Of a stretch of DNA of 64,000 nt, positions 54,577-64,000 are shown piece after piece; within the stretch, counting starts at the first letter, position 1; the number at the start of each line of letters is the position of its first letter. Origin of the DNA: Variovorax sp. V93 (GTDB lineage: Bacteria > Pseudomonadota > Gammaproteobacteria > Burkholderiales > Burkholderiaceae_C); contig NZ_AP028669.1 in the NCBI RefSeq assembly GCF_041154485.1, forward strand, positions 4,402,001 to 4,466,000, written 5' to 3'. The notes under the pieces were generated by a model, which was given only the letters and a program-made list of their open reading frames with translations, was not told the origin of the DNA and ran no database searches. A program made the position numbers and the translations under genes.

Positions 54577-56256
54577 ATGGCGCTGCGACGCATCGCATTG
54601 CGCGACTTCGTGATCGTGCGATCACTCGAACTCGACCTGTCGGCAGGTTTCACGGTATTGACCGGCGAGACCGGCGCGGGCAAGTCGATATTGATCGATG
54701 CGCTCCAGCTGGCGCTCGGCAACCGGGCCGACGCGAGCGCGGTGCGCGAAGGCGCCGAACGGCTCGACGTCAGCGCCGAATTCGACGCCGACCCGGCGCT
54801 TGCGGCCTGGCTCGATGAGGGCGGATTCGAAACCGGCGACGCCCTGCTGCTGCGCCGCACCGTCGACCTGCAGGGCCGCAGCCGCGGCTGGATCAACGGC
54901 AGCCCGGCCACCGCCACCCAGTTGCGCGAGCTCGGCGACCGTTTGCTCGACATCCACGGCCAGCATGCATGGCAAAGCCTGACGCGCCCCGAGGCCGTGC
55001 GCGGCCTGCTCGACGCCTATGCCGGCGTGCGCACCGATGCGCTGGACGCGGCCTGGCAGAGCTGGCGCCAGGCGCTTTCCGCGCTCGACCATGCGCGCTC
55101 GGCACAGGACTCCCTGCTGCGCGAACGCGAGCGGCTGCAATGGCAGATCGCCGAAGTCATGAAGCTGGCACCGGCCGAGGGCGAGTGGGAAGAGCTTTCG
55201 ACCCAGCACGCGCGCGTCTCCAATGCGCAGGCGCTGATCGACGCGGCGCAGGGCGCGAGCCAGGCGCTCGAAGACGATGACAACGGCGCCCTCGCCGCGC
55301 TGTCGCGCGCCGTCACGCTGCTGCAGAACTGCGAGCACATCGAGCCCGAATTCCGCGCCCTCGGCGAGGTGCTGGCCTCCAGCGTCGCCCAGGCTTCCGA
55401 TGCCGCCCACACGCTGCACAGCTACCTGCGCGACGCTGAGGCCGATCCCAAGCAGCTGGCCGAGCTCGACGAGCGCATGGGGCTGTGGATGTCGCTCGCG
55501 CGCCGCTATAAACGCACGCCGGACGACCTGCCGGCGCTGCTGGCCGGCTGGCAGGCCGAGTTGCAGGCGCTCGACGCGCAGAGCGATCTCGCAGGCCTGG
55601 AGCGCGCCGAGCAAGCTGCGCAGCAGGCCTACATGAAGGAAGCCAAGGCGCTCGCCAAGGCGCGCAAGCTGGCCGCCCCGCGGCTGTCCGACGCGGTCAC
55701 GCAGGCGATGCAGGGGCTTGGCATGCAGGGCGGGCGCTTCGAGGTCGAGCTGCAGCCGCTGGCGCAGCCGGGCCGCGCGGGTCTCGAAGACGTTGCCTTT
55801 CTCGTGAGCGGCCATCCCGGGAGCACGCCGCGCCCCATCGGCAAGGTGGCTTCGGGCGGCGAACTCTCGCGCATCGCCCTGGCCATCGCGGTCACGACCA
55901 GCCAGCTCGGCGCCGCGCAGACGCTGATCTTCGACGAGGTCGATGCCGGCGTCGGCGGGGCCGTGGCCGAGACCGTGGGCCGCCTCATGAAGCAGCTCGG
56001 GCGCGATCGCCAGGTGCTGGCGGTCACCCATCTGCCGCAGGTCGCCGCCTGCGCCGACCACCACCTGGTGGTGGCCAAGCGCCAGACCACGGCCATCGGC
56101 CAGGACGGCCCGCGCACCGAAAGCGGCGTCTCGCGGCTCGACGACGACACCCGCGCCCGTGAAATCGCCCGCATGCTCGGCGGCGAGAAGCTTTCCCAGA
56201 CCTCGCTGGCGCATGCCCGTGAAATGCTGGGCCACAAGACTTCGGCGGCGCTGTGA
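54577..56256 (+). CDS. recN: DNA repair protein RecN
   Basis: 559 residues, SMC-like: Walker [20 protein letters not shown], central coiled coil (about 150-370), signature [11 protein letters not shown] and Walker [14 protein letters not shown]. RecN holds sister DNA together during double-strand break repair. Its stop overlaps the rapZ start by one base. Confidence 0.96.
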   Translation: MALRRIALRDFVIVRSLELDLSAGFTVLTGETGAGKSILIDALQLALGNRADASAVREGAERLDVSAEFDADPALAAWLDEGGFETGDALLLRRTVDLQGRSRGWINGSPATATQLRELGDRLLDIHGQHAWQSLTRPEAVRGLLDAYAGVRTDALDAAWQSWRQALSALDHARSAQDSLLRERERLQWQIAEVMKLAPAEGEWEELSTQHARVSNAQALIDAAQGASQALEDDDNGALAALSRAVTLLQNCEHIEPEFRALGEVLASSVAQASDAAHTLHSYLRDAEADPKQLAELDERMGLWMSLARRYKRTPDDLPALLAGWQAELQALDAQSDLAGLERAEQAAQQAYMKEAKALAKARKLAAPRLSDAVTQAMQGLGMQGGRFEVELQPLAQPGRAGLEDVAFLVSGHPGSTPRPIGKVASGGELSRIALAIAVTTSQLGAAQTLIFDEVDAGVGGAVAETVGRLMKQLGRDRQVLAVTHLPQVAACADHHLVVAKRQTTAIGQDGPRTESGVSRLDDDTRAREIARMLGGEKLSQTSLAHAREMLGHKTSAAL

Positions 56257-57134
56257 TGGACCTCGACCTCGTGCTCATCACCGGCATGTCGGGCTCGGGC
56301 AAGTCGGTGGCGCTGCATGCGCTGGAAGACGCCGGCTACTACTGCGTCGACAACCTGCCGCCCGAACTGCTGACGGCCTTCATCGCGCTGCAGCACGAAC
56401 AGCAGGCCACGCGCGTGGCCATTGCGATGGACGTGCGCAGCGGCGTGTCGCTGCCGATCGTCCCGCAGCAGCTCGAGGCCTTGCGGCAGGACGGCGTGTC
56501 GCTGCGCTCGCTTTTTCTCGACGCGACCACCGACGCACTGCTGCGGCGCTATTCGGAAACCCGCCGGCGCCATCCGCTGTCGCGCCAGGAGGGCCGCAAC
56601 GACGTGCCCGAACAGGAGCGCGTGCTGGTGCAGGCCATCGAACTCGAGCGCGAGCTGCTGGCCGACCTGCGCGACGGCGCCGACGTGATCGACACCAGCC
56701 TCATCCGGCCGGCCCAGCTGCAGAGCTACATCAAGGCACTGATCTCGGCGCCGCAGAGCAGCGCATTGACGCTGGTGTTCGAATCCTTCGCCTTCAAGCG
56801 CGGCGTGCCGCTGGATGCCGACTACGTGTTCGACGTGCGCATGCTGCCCAATCCGCACTACGTGCCCGCGCTGCGGCCGCTCACGGGGCGCGATGCGCCG
56901 GTGGTCGAATGGCTGCGCGAGCACGACGACGTCGCGCGCATGTACGACGACATCGAGCAGTTCCTCTCGCGCTGGCTCGATGCGCTGGCGCGGGACCATC
57001 GCAGCTACGTGACCGTGGCCATCGGCTGCACGGGCGGCCAGCACCGCTCGGTGTTCCTGGTCGAGCAGCTCGCGCGGGCCTTCGGAGCCCGCTGGGTCGC
57101 CCTCAAGCGGCACCGCGAACTCGACGCGGGCTGA
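56256..57134 (+). CDS. rapZ: RNase adapter RapZ (YvcJ family nucleotide-binding protein)
   Basis: 292 residues. Walker [50 protein letters not shown] in two parts, and the C-terminal [15 protein letters not shown]. In E. coli RapZ delivers small RNA GlmZ to RNase E and so controls glucosamine-6-phosphate synthesis. Translation is coupled to recN (TGATG). Confidence 0.95.
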   Translation: MDLDLVLITGMSGSGKSVALHALEDAGYYCVDNLPPELLTAFIALQHEQQATRVAIAMDVRSGVSLPIVPQQLEALRQDGVSLRSLFLDATTDALLRRYSETRRRHPLSRQEGRNDVPEQERVLVQAIELERELLADLRDGADVIDTSLIRPAQLQSYIKALISAPQSSALTLVFESFAFKRGVPLDADYVFDVRMLPNPHYVPALRPLTGRDAPVVEWLREHDDVARMYDDIEQFLSRWLDALARDHRSYVTVAIGCTGGQHRSVFLVEQLARAFGARWVALKRHRELDAG

Positions 57135-57149
57135 GCCCGTGTCCGCCGG

Positions 57150-58232
57150 CTAGTCCGCGCTGCTCTCGAGCAGCTTGCGCATCGGCGCCGGCAGCCCCAG
57201 CCGGCCCCACTCCTGGGCATCCACCCAGCGTGCGGCATCGCCTTGCGGCTGGCTGTCCTGAAGCAGGACCGGGTGCAGGTGCAGGTCCTTGTGGGTCAGC
57301 ACATGCACGAAAGGGGGCAGGTCCCGGGCGCCCGCCAGCGCCGCCGGCGGCAGCGCGGCCAACAGCGCTTCGCGGCTCTCGAACACGGGCGGGCAGTAGA
57401 GCCCGGCCCAGATGCCCTTGGCCGGCCGCTTCTCCAGCCAGACCCGGCCTTGCGCATCGCGCGCGAGCAGCGCCCAGAGCGACTGGGCGCTGCGCTTGAG
57501 CTTGCGCGTCTTGACCGGGTAGCGCTCCGGCTGGCCTTCGCGCAGCCCCACGCATGTCTTGTTCAGCGGACAGATCATGCAGCTTGGCTTGCGCGGCAGG
57601 CAGACCGTGGCGCCCAGGTCCATCACGCCCTGCGTGTAACTCGCGATCGCTTCCTTCTGTTCGGCCGGCGGCAGCAGCCGGGTGGCCCGGTCCCACAGTG
57701 CGCGTTCCTGCGCCGACGAAGACATGTCGCCGCCGAAGCCGAGCACGCGCGTCAGCACGCGCTTGACGTTGCCGTCGAGAATCGCGACCCGCTCGCCGAA
57801 GCAGAAGGCCGCGATCGCCGCGGAAGTGGAGCGGCCGATGCCGGGCAGGGTCTCGAGCTCGGCGGCCGTGCGCGGAAATTCGCCGCCGAAGCGCGCCACC
57901 ACCTCCTGCGCACAGCGGTGCATGTTGCGGGCACGGCTGTAGTAGCCCAGGCCGCTCCAGAGCCCGAAGACCTCGTCCTCGGTGCCGTCGGCCAGCGCCC
58001 GCACGGTCGGAAAGCGTTCGAGAAAGCGCGCGAAGTACCCGAGCACGGTCGAGACCTGGGTCTGCTGGAGCATGATCTCCGACAGCCACACGCGGTAGGG
58101 ATCCCGCGTGTTCTGCCAAGGCAGCGCGCTGCGCCCGTGGCTGCGCTGCCAGGCCACGACGCGCTCGGCAAAATCGGCCGGCGCCTGGGGCTGCACGGCC
58201 GCAGCCGGCACCGGACGATCAGGCCGCCGCAC
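57150..58232 (-). CDS. mutY: A/G-specific adenine glycosylase MutY
   Basis: 360 residues from a GTG at 58232. Catalytic Glu in WLSEIMLQQTQV, helix-hairpin-helix LPGIGRSTSAAIAAF, Asp in AILDGNVKR, [4Fe-4S] site CLPRKPSCMICPLNKTC (Cx6Cx2Cx5C), and a C-terminal MutT-like domain. It removes adenine opposite 8-oxoguanine. An ATG at 58298 would lengthen the N-terminus by 22 residues and overlap the GTPase gene by 80 bp; the GTG start (overlap 14 bp) seems more likely. Confidence 0.93.
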   Translation of the reverse strand: MRRPDRPVPAAAVQPQAPADFAERVVAWQRSHGRSALPWQNTRDPYRVWLSEIMLQQTQVSTVLGYFARFLERFPTVRALADGTEDEVFGLWSGLGYYSRARNMHRCAQEVVARFGGEFPRTAAELETLPGIGRSTSAAIAAFCFGERVAILDGNVKRVLTRVLGFGGDMSSSAQERALWDRATRLLPPAEQKEAIASYTQGVMDLGATVCLPRKPSCMICPLNKTCVGLREGQPERYPVKTRKLKRSAQSLWALLARDAQGRVWLEKRPAKGIWAGLYCPPVFESREALLAALPPAALAGARDLPPFVHVLTHKDLHLHPVLLQDSQPQGDAARWVDAQEWGRLGLPAPMRKLLESSAD

Positions 58233-60183
58233 GCAGCTCGCCGACGGCGGCAGCGGCTGCCGGCCTTCCCTGTTGCGCAATGGCCGAGGTGAATTCATGG
58301 AGCCGAAGCTGCAGCTCGGCCAGGCTGCTTTCTTGCTGGGCCAGCTCGAGCAGTCGTTCATCGAGGTTGCCAGCCGCATTCTGGATGCGCTCGATCGCCT
58401 CGATGCGCTTGCTGAAATTGCGGCGGCGCTCCTTCAGCTGCGCATCGATCTGGGCGCTGGCGCCCTTGCTCCAGCGCTCGACCTCGGTCATGGCCGCTTC
58501 GTTGACCAGCCGCAGCCGGCTTGCGAGCGCCCGCACCAGCTTGTCGCAGAAGTCCGCCTGCGCGAGCTTCAGCAGATTACCCACGCCCAGGTAGTGGATG
58601 TGGCTGCGCTCGATCTGGCTGAGCTCCTGCTCGAAGCTCGTCAGGTCGGGCTCGGCGGGCGCCTGCAGGGTAAAGCCCTGCTCCGCGTTGAGCTGGCGGA
58701 ACGTGGCGTGCAGCATCGACTGGATCTCGGCCGTCGTCGCCTGCACTTCGCGCAGGTTGTTGCGCAGCGAGTCGAAGGTCTCGCCGTACACCTTGCGCAC
58801 GTTGAACTTGACGCCCGGGCGCTTGAGCGCAGCCGAAAGCCGCACCATGTCTTCCTTCAGCGCAGTGCGGCCGAGCACGGCGTACACCTCGCGCAGCAGC
58901 TTGCCCTGCACGGAACGCAGCGCAAGGATGCGCGTGTTGCTGCCCTCGAACTCGGTCTGTTCCTGGTCGATGCGCGCGCGCATGTGCCGGATGACCGACA
59001 CGTTCTTGCCGCGCAATCCCTGCAGCTCGAGCGCCTGCTCCGACAGGTCGCGCTGGCGCACTTTCAGGATGCGCTCGGCCTCGGTCCGCAATGCCACCAT
59101 GCCGGCATCCACCGCGAGCCGCAGCATGGTTTCGCGCTTGCCGAGCACGCCTTCCGCGAGCAGCGTCTCGAAGGCCGGCAACCGGCTCGCGTCGAGCAGC
59201 CGCGCATCGCGCTGGATCTTTGCCTGCAGGCCCTTCTGCGCCGACACCGGCAGCACCTGCACCAGCGGCACCTCGAGGAACTTGGCCGCGACCTCGCGCT
59301 GGCGTTCGATCTGCAGTTCGATCTGCGCGGGCGTGCTCAGCGAGTCCCACATCGTGTCGATCTTGTTGAGCACCACGAAGCGCGTGTCGCTGCCTTCGCT
59401 TTCGGTGACCAGGTGCTCGCGCCAGATCGACAGGTCGGAGCGCGTGACGCCGGTTTCGGCGCCCAGGATGAAGACCACGGCATGCGCCTGCGGGATCAGG
59501 CTCACCGTGAGTTCGGGCTCGGCGCCGATGGCGTTCAGGCCCGGGGTGTCGAGAATCACCAGCCCCTGCTCCAGCAGCGGATGCGGCATGTTCAGGATGG
59601 CATGGCGCCAGCGCGGAATCTCGACCCGGCCCTCGGCGTCCTGCACGGGGTTGTCGTCCGGCGTCTCCTCGTTCCAGAAGCCCAGCGCGTGCGCCTCGTC
59701 CTTGCTGACCCAGCGCACCTCGGCCACCTTGCTCATGGCCTGGGCCAGCTGGTCGGCATTGGCCACGTCGATCGCGATTTCGGTCCAGCGCGCGGCCTTT
59801 TCGCGCCAGTGCGTAAGCGAATGGGGCTCCAGGCGGGTCTCGATCGGCAGCAGCCGCAGCTTGGGCGACAGCGCGGCGTCGTAGCCCAGCTCGGTCGGGC
59901 ACATCGTGGTGCGCCCGGCGCTGGCCGGCATGATGCGGCGACCGTAGGCCGCGAAGAAGATCGCGTTGATGAGTTCCGACTTGCCGCGCGAGAACTCCGC
60001 CACGAAGGCCACCATGACCTTGCTGGTGCGGATCTGCAGCTCGAGGCCGCGCAGGCGCTCGGCCACCGCCTGGTCGAGCAGCTCGTTCTCGGTCAGCCAG
60101 CGGGACAGCCACTGCAGGCGGTGCGCGAAATTGCTTCGCCAGGCACCGTGCTGATCGAGTTGTTGATTGAAAGAGCGGCTCAA
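58219..60183 (-). CDS. Dynamin-like large GTPase
   Basis: 654 residues. GTPase domain with G1 EFSRGKSELINA, G3 ILDTPGLNAIG and G4 VLNKIDTMWD, followed by long helical segments and a C-terminal coiled coil. Bacterial dynamin-like proteins remodel or protect membranes; this class in Comamonadaceae usually stands beside mutM and mutY as here. The role is not known. An AT-rich spacer with a TGTAAG/CTTACA repeat precedes it. Confidence 0.85.
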   Translation of the reverse strand: MSRSFNQQLDQHGAWRSNFAHRLQWLSRWLTENELLDQAVAERLRGLELQIRTSKVMVAFVAEFSRGKSELINAIFFAAYGRRIMPASAGRTTMCPTELGYDAALSPKLRLLPIETRLEPHSLTHWREKAARWTEIAIDVANADQLAQAMSKVAEVRWVSKDEAHALGFWNEETPDDNPVQDAEGRVEIPRWRHAILNMPHPLLEQGLVILDTPGLNAIGAEPELTVSLIPQAHAVVFILGAETGVTRSDLSIWREHLVTESEGSDTRFVVLNKIDTMWDSLSTPAQIELQIERQREVAAKFLEVPLVQVLPVSAQKGLQAKIQRDARLLDASRLPAFETLLAEGVLGKRETMLRLAVDAGMVALRTEAERILKVRQRDLSEQALELQGLRGKNVSVIRHMRARIDQEQTEFEGSNTRILALRSVQGKLLREVYAVLGRTALKEDMVRLSAALKRPGVKFNVRKVYGETFDSLRNNLREVQATTAEIQSMLHATFRQLNAEQGFTLQAPAEPDLTSFEQELSQIERSHIHYLGVGNLLKLAQADFCDKLVRALASRLRLVNEAAMTEVERWSKGASAQIDAQLKERRRNFSKRIEAIERIQNAAGNLDERLLELAQQESSLAELQLRLHEFTSAIAQQGRPAAAAAVGELRAAA

Positions 60184-60191
60184 GGGAAATA

Positions 60192-60209
60192 TGTAAGAAA
60201 GAACTTACA
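60192..60209. promoter_or_regulatory. Short inverted repeat upstream of the dynamin-like gene
   Basis: TGTAAG-aaagaa-CTTACA, nine bases before the gene start, in an unusually AT-rich spacer (60186-60220). It could be an operator or part of a promoter. No regulator is assigned. Confidence 0.35.
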
Positions 60210-60272
60210 AATATAGCATTGCAAACTGGGAAGCAGGCGATTGCAGGATATGCCAACCTGGCGGCTAAGACA

Positions 60273-61085
60273 CTATTTTTGACAATTCGGACAATAGTAA
60301 GTGGAACGCTGCCCCTGGCGCAGCAGCCGGATCGGCGTTGCGCAGACCCGACAGGGCTCGCCGGCCCGCCCGTAGACGGTGGCCTCGAGCTGGAAATAGC
60401 CGTTCTGCCCGTCCACATTGGAAAAGTCGCGCAGCGTGCTGCCGCCCTTCTCGACCGCCCTGGCCAGGATTTCGCGCACGGCCGCATGGAGCCGGGCCGC
60501 CCTCGGCCGGCTGATGCGCGCAGCCGAAAGCGTGGGCCGGATGCCGGCCTGGAACAAGGCCTCTGACGCGTAGATGTTTCCAACGCCCACCACCACGTCG
60601 CCCGCGAGCAGCACCTGTTTCACCGCGGCCTTGCGCTTGCGAAGGCCTGCGTGGAACGCGTCCAGGTCGAAAGCGTCGCCCAGCGGCTCCATGCCGAGGC
60701 CGCCGAGCAGCTTGATGGCCCATGGCGCGGCCTCGTCTTCCACGTAGACCACGGCGCCGAAGCGGCGCGGATCGTTCAGCCGCAGCGTGCCGAGCTCGGT
60801 CACCAGATCGAAGTGATCGTGAACGCCCGGCGGAGGCAGCGCCGCATCGAAGCGCAGGCTGCCCGACATGCCCAGGTGCAGCAGCAGCAGGCCGCGGTCC
60901 AGGTCGATCAGCAGGTACTTTCCGCGCCGGCGCACCTGCAGCACGCGGCGCCCGACCAGCGCCTCGGGCACCACCATCAGCGCCCAGCGCAAGGGCTTGC
61001 CGATGCGGACCGCAGCTATGCGTGCACCGGCGATGCGTTCGGCAAAACCGCGCCGCGTCACTTCGACTTCAGGAAGCTCAGGCAT
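60273..61085 (-). CDS. mutM: Formamidopyrimidine/8-oxoguanine DNA glycosylase MutM (Fpg)
   Basis: 270 residues. Catalytic N-terminus PELPEVE, Lys in RRRGKYLL, helix-two-turn-helix [13 protein letters not shown], and a C-terminal zinc finger [10 protein letters not shown] with CPNCQK. Works with MutY nearby in the oxidised-guanine repair system. Divergent from the TPR protein gene. Confidence 0.97.
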   Translation of the reverse strand: MPELPEVEVTRRGFAERIAGARIAAVRIGKPLRWALMVVPEALVGRRVLQVRRRGKYLLIDLDRGLLLLHLGMSGSLRFDAALPPPGVHDHFDLVTELGTLRLNDPRRFGAVVYVEDEAAPWAIKLLGGLGMEPLGDAFDLDAFHAGLRKRKAAVKQVLLAGDVVVGVGNIYASEALFQAGIRPTLSAARISRPRAARLHAAVREILARAVEKGGSTLRDFSNVDGQNGYFQLEATVYGRAGEPCRVCATPIRLLRQGQRSTYYCPNCQK

Positions 61086-61156
61086 GAAATAAAAACTCCG
61101 GGCTGCGACGAAGCCCCACGCGGTGCTCGCTCAAAAGCTTGGATTATTATGGTTCG

Positions 61157-63007
61157 ATGATTCCATCGCTCCGCCGACACCGCCTTGCGGCGGCCGCGTC
61201 TTTCGTCGTGTTGCTGGCTTGTGCCGCCCAGGCACAAAGCTCCGATCCCGCCGCGCCCAAGGGCCCGGCCCCCGCCATCGAACGGCCGGCACCATCCCGC
61301 CCCGGGACCAGGCCGGCGCCGGCCGCAGCCGCAGCCGCCGCGAAGCCGGCCGGCGACCCCGAGGCCCAGCCCTCCGCACTGACGGCCGAGCTGTTCTACG
61401 AAATCCTGATGGGCGAGATGACTGCGCGCTCCGGCGATCCCGGATCGGGCTATGCGCTGGTGCTCGACGCGGCCCGGCGGCTGCGCGACGGCAAGCTGTT
61501 CCAGCGCGCGGTCGAGATCGCGCTGCAGTCGCGCTCCGGCGACGCGGCGCTCGCGGCCGCTCGTGCCTGGCAGGAGACGCTGCCCAACTCGCGCGATGCA
61601 CGGCGCATCGAGCTGCAGATACTGATCGCGCTCAACCGCATCGGCGAAACGGTGGAGCCGCTGCGGGCCGAGATCGCCGCCACGCCGCAGATCGAGAAGC
61701 CGATGCTGATGGCGGTGATCGCGCGCAACTACTCGCGCGCCTCCGACAAGAAGCAGGCCGCCTCGGTGGTCGAGCAGGCGCTGTCCGACGAACTCAAGAG
61801 CCCGGCCACCGGCGCGCTGGCTTGGGCCACCATCGGCCGCATGCGTCTGAATGCCGGCGACACCTCCGGCGCCCTGGACGCCGCGTTCAAGGGCCAGCAG
61901 ATGGACCCCGCCTCCGATGCACCGGCCGCGCTCGCGCTCGAGATGATCGACCCCGGCCAGCCGCTCGCGGAGCCGATCGTCACGCGCTACCTGGCCAACA
62001 ACCCCAAGGCGCCACCCGACCTGCGCATCGCCTACGCGCGCGTGCTGGTCGAGAACCGGCGCTATGCGGATTCCACCGCGCAGCTGCAGGCGCTCACCGC
62101 GGCGCGGCCCGAACTGGCCGAGCCCTGGCTGCTGCTCGGCAGCCTGCAGGCGCAGGCCCGGCAGGACGCGGCGGCCGAAACGTCGCTCAAGCGCTACATC
62201 GAGCTGGCGGCCAACCAGAAAGACCCGGACGACCGCCAGCGCGGCACCACGCAGGCCTACCTCGTCCTCTCGCAGCTGGCGGAGCGCCGCAAGGACTTCA
62301 CGGCCGCGGAGCGCTGGCTCGCACGCGTCGACAGCACCGACGACCTCGTGGTCGCGCAGACGCGCCGCGCGGGCCTGCTGGCGCGCCAGGGCAAGCTGCC
62401 GCAGGCGCGCGAACTCGTGCGCGGCCTGCCCGAGCGCACGCCCGAAGACAAGAAGCAGAAATTCCTCGCCGAAGTACAGCTGCTGCGCGATGCCAAGCAG
62501 TACCAGGCGGCCTACGACATGCTGGCGCAGGCTTCCGCCGCTGCCCCGAACGACAGCGACCTCGTCTACGACCAGGCCATGGTGGCCGAAAAGCTCAACC
62601 GCCTCGACGAGATGGAGCGGCTGCTGCGCAAGCTGATCGAGCTCAAGCCCGAGAACCAGAACGCCTACAACGCGCTCGGCTACTCCTTTGCCGATCGCAA
62701 GATCCGCCTCGACGAGGCCCGCACGCTGATCCAGAAGGCCGTGCAGCTGGCGCCTGAAGACCCGTTCATCGCGGACAGCCTGGGCTGGGTGGAATTCCGG
62801 CTGGGCAACACGACCGAGGCCATTCGCATCCTCGAGACAGCCTACAAGACCCGGCCCGACCCGGAAATCGGCGCGCATTTCGGCGAGGTGCTCTGGGCCA
62901 CCGGCCAGAAGGACCGTGCGGTCACGATCTGGAAGGAAGCCCTGCTGAGCGATGCCGAGAACGAGACCCTGCAGGAAACGCTCAAGCGCCTGCGGGTCAA
63001 GCCGTGA
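61157..63007 (+). CDS. Tetratricopeptide-repeat exported protein
   Basis: 616 residues from the ATG at 61157. Signal peptide or lipobox ([11 protein letters not shown]), low-complexity Ala/Pro linker, then TPR helices to the end (for example [20 protein letters not shown] and [20 protein letters not shown]). In betaproteobacteria this gene regularly precedes lolB and ispE, suggesting an envelope role. A TTG at 61139 could start six codons earlier. Confidence 0.88.
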   Translation: MIPSLRRHRLAAAASFVVLLACAAQAQSSDPAAPKGPAPAIERPAPSRPGTRPAPAAAAAAAKPAGDPEAQPSALTAELFYEILMGEMTARSGDPGSGYALVLDAARRLRDGKLFQRAVEIALQSRSGDAALAAARAWQETLPNSRDARRIELQILIALNRIGETVEPLRAEIAATPQIEKPMLMAVIARNYSRASDKKQAASVVEQALSDELKSPATGALAWATIGRMRLNAGDTSGALDAAFKGQQMDPASDAPAALALEMIDPGQPLAEPIVTRYLANNPKAPPDLRIAYARVLVENRRYADSTAQLQALTAARPELAEPWLLLGSLQAQARQDAAAETSLKRYIELAANQKDPDDRQRGTTQAYLVLSQLAERRKDFTAAERWLARVDSTDDLVVAQTRRAGLLARQGKLPQARELVRGLPERTPEDKKQKFLAEVQLLRDAKQYQAAYDMLAQASAAAPNDSDLVYDQAMVAEKLNRLDEMERLLRKLIELKPENQNAYNALGYSFADRKIRLDEARTLIQKAVQLAPEDPFIADSLGWVEFRLGNTTEAIRILETAYKTRPDPEIGAHFGEVLWATGQKDRAVTIWKEALLSDAENETLQETLKRLRVKP

Positions 63008-63528
63008 GCGTGCCCGCCCCCCGCCTTGCCGACGGGGGCCGCCGCGCCCTCCTGCTCGCGGGCGGGGCCGCGCTGCTCTCGATCGCCGGCTGCGCCCAGC
63101 TGGCGGGCGGCTCCTCCGCACCCCGAAGCGCGGACAGCTGGAGCGGCCGCATGTCGCTGCGCATCGACAGCCAGCCGGTACAGACCTTCTCGGCATTGTT
63201 CGAATTGCGCGGCTCCCCCGAGGCGGGCGAGCTCTCGCTCACGAGCCCGATCGGCAGCACCCTGGCCCAGCTGCACTGGTCGCCCGGCGAAGCCCTGCTC
63301 AAGAATGGCAGCGAGATCCGGCGCTTCGACTCGGTCGATGCACTGATCGAGGCCGCCACCGGCGCGGCCATACCGGTCGGTGCGCTGTTCGGCTGGCTCG
63401 CGGGCCGCGACGAGCGCGTGCCCGGCTGGCGCCCCGACCTCGCGCAGGTTGCGAACGGCCGCCTGCAGGCCACCCGCGAGTCCCCCGGCCCCACGGCGGA
63501 CCTGCGCATCGTCTTCGAGCGGTCATGA
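63004..63528 (+). CDS. lolB: Outer membrane lipoprotein LolB
   Basis: 174 residues from a GTG overlapping the upstream stop (GTGA). Lipobox SIAGC (Cys30), then a LolB-type beta-sandwich ([31 protein letters not shown] in part, [13 protein letters not shown]). It accepts lipoproteins from LolA and places them in the outer membrane. Followed by ispE with a 4 bp overlap, a widespread order. Confidence 0.93.
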   Translation: MSVPAPRLADGGRRALLLAGGAALLSIAGCAQLAGGSSAPRSADSWSGRMSLRIDSQPVQTFSALFELRGSPEAGELSLTSPIGSTLAQLHWSPGEALLKNGSEIRRFDSVDALIEAATGAAIPVGALFGWLAGRDERVPGWRPDLAQVANGRLQATRESPGPTADLRIVFERS

Positions 63529-64000
63529 AGGCGATCTACGACCTTCCCGCACCGGCCAAGCTCAACCTCTTCCTGCACATCACCGGCCGGCGCGAAGACG
63601 GCTACCACCTGCTGCAGTCGGTCTTCATGCTGATCGACTGGTGCGACACGCTCCACGTCGAACTCCGCAGCGACGGCCAGCTCAGCCGTGAAGACCTCAC
63701 GACCGAACTGCCGCCCGACGACCTCGTGCTGCGCGCGGCGCGGGCGCTGCAGGCGCATGCGGCGCCCGGCCAGGGCGCCCACATCGGCGTTGCCAAGCAG
63801 GTGCCGGCGCAGGCCGGCATGGGTGGCGGCTCCTCGGACGCCGCCACCTGCCTCTTGGCGCTGAACCGCCTGTGGGGGCTGAACCTGCCGCTCTCGCGCC
63901 TGGCCGAGATCGGCGTGAAACTCGGTGCCGACGTGCCCTTCTTCCTGGGCGGGCGCAATGCCTGGGTCGAGGGAATCGGCGAGAAAATCAGGCCCGTGGA
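63525..64000 (+). CDS. ispE: 4-diphosphocytidyl-2-C-methyl-D-erythritol kinase IspE (3' end outside window)
   Basis: The first 158 codons are visible. [25 protein letters not shown] at the start (family signature, cut here to the first part [14 protein letters not shown]) and the GHMP ATP loop [13 protein letters not shown] are present. Phosphorylates CDP-ME in the non-mevalonate isoprenoid pathway. Start overlaps lolB (ATGA). Confidence 0.96.
   Translation, partial: MKAIYDLPAPAKLNLFLHITGRREDGYHLLQSVFMLIDWCDTLHVELRSDGQLSREDLTTELPPDDLVLRAARALQAHAAPGQGAHIGVAKQVPAQAGMGGGSSDAATCLLALNRLWGLNLPLSRLAEIGVKLGADVPFFLGGRNAWVEGIGEKIRPV

Overview
The window is a 64 kb piece of a GC-rich (roughly two-thirds G+C by eye) Gram-negative chromosome. 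Protein content and gene order point to a betaproteobacterium of the Comamonadaceae, most like Variovorax. The support is a Neisseria/Burkholderia-type trimeric porin, a ureA-ureJ-ureB-ureC-ureE-ureF-ureG cluster, a TctC-type binding protein, a CaiB/BaiF CoA-transferase, and the housekeeping strings gmk-rpoZ-spoT and hrcA/nadK-recN-rapZ. The assignment is recognition plus inference; no 16S gene is present. I see no insertion sequence, prophage or CRISPR array.

Layout. (1) 1-9.0 kb: a divergent pair made of a large NCS1-permease/hybrid histidine kinase (3' end outside the window) and a urease operon. The operon is headed by a near-consensus sigma-54 promoter and is interrupted on the opposite strand by an AbrB/Doc-type toxin-antitoxin module. 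(2) 9.0-12.0 kb: small exported proteins, a membrane-anchored ATPase-like protein and a porin. (3) 12.0-19.0 kb: a NERD-domain protein, a BamA paralogue followed by a degenerate response regulator, two small membrane proteins and a BaeS/BaeR-like two-component system. (4) 19.0-23.5 kb: a universal stress protein, an AsmA-family protein, a run of four very small genes (lipoprotein, pseudo-receiver, two membrane proteins) and HU. (5) 23.5-29.6 kb, minus strand: a probable exopolysaccharide synthesis and export operon (HlyD-like adaptor, six-hairpin glycosidase-like protein, BcsA-like PilZ glycosyltransferase fused in frame to a NodT/TolC-type outer-membrane lipoprotein). This is the most unusual system in the window. 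(6) 30.1-41.5 kb, minus strand: an orphan methyltransferase, then a long catabolic cluster (MFS importer, beta-lactamase-fold hydrolase, maleate-isomerase-like enzyme, hydantoinase, Asp/Glu-racemase-like protein, GntR and LysR regulators, TctC protein, CoA-transferase, enoyl-CoA hydratase). A GntR-type palindrome lies upstream of the first gene. (7) 42-64 kb: core genome, with tRNA-Ser, hemW, rdgB, rph, a Ser/Thr phosphatase-kinase pair, yicC, gmk, rpoZ, spoT, greB, two tRNAs, hrcA, nadK, recN, rapZ, mutY, a dynamin-like GTPase, mutM, a TPR protein, lolB and the start of ispE (cut by the window edge).

How the parts work together. UreA, UreB and UreC form the urease enzyme; UreJ, UreE, UreF and UreG supply and insert nickel; the sigma-54 promoter suggests nitrogen control. 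No ureD is visible. The 23.5-29.6 kb genes could form one path from cytoplasm to outside: UDP-sugar polymerisation, adaptor, periplasmic trimming, outer-membrane exit. The 31-41 kb genes look like uptake and ring opening or hydrolysis of a cyclic amide or imide, followed by CoA-linked steps; the substrate cannot be read from sequence.
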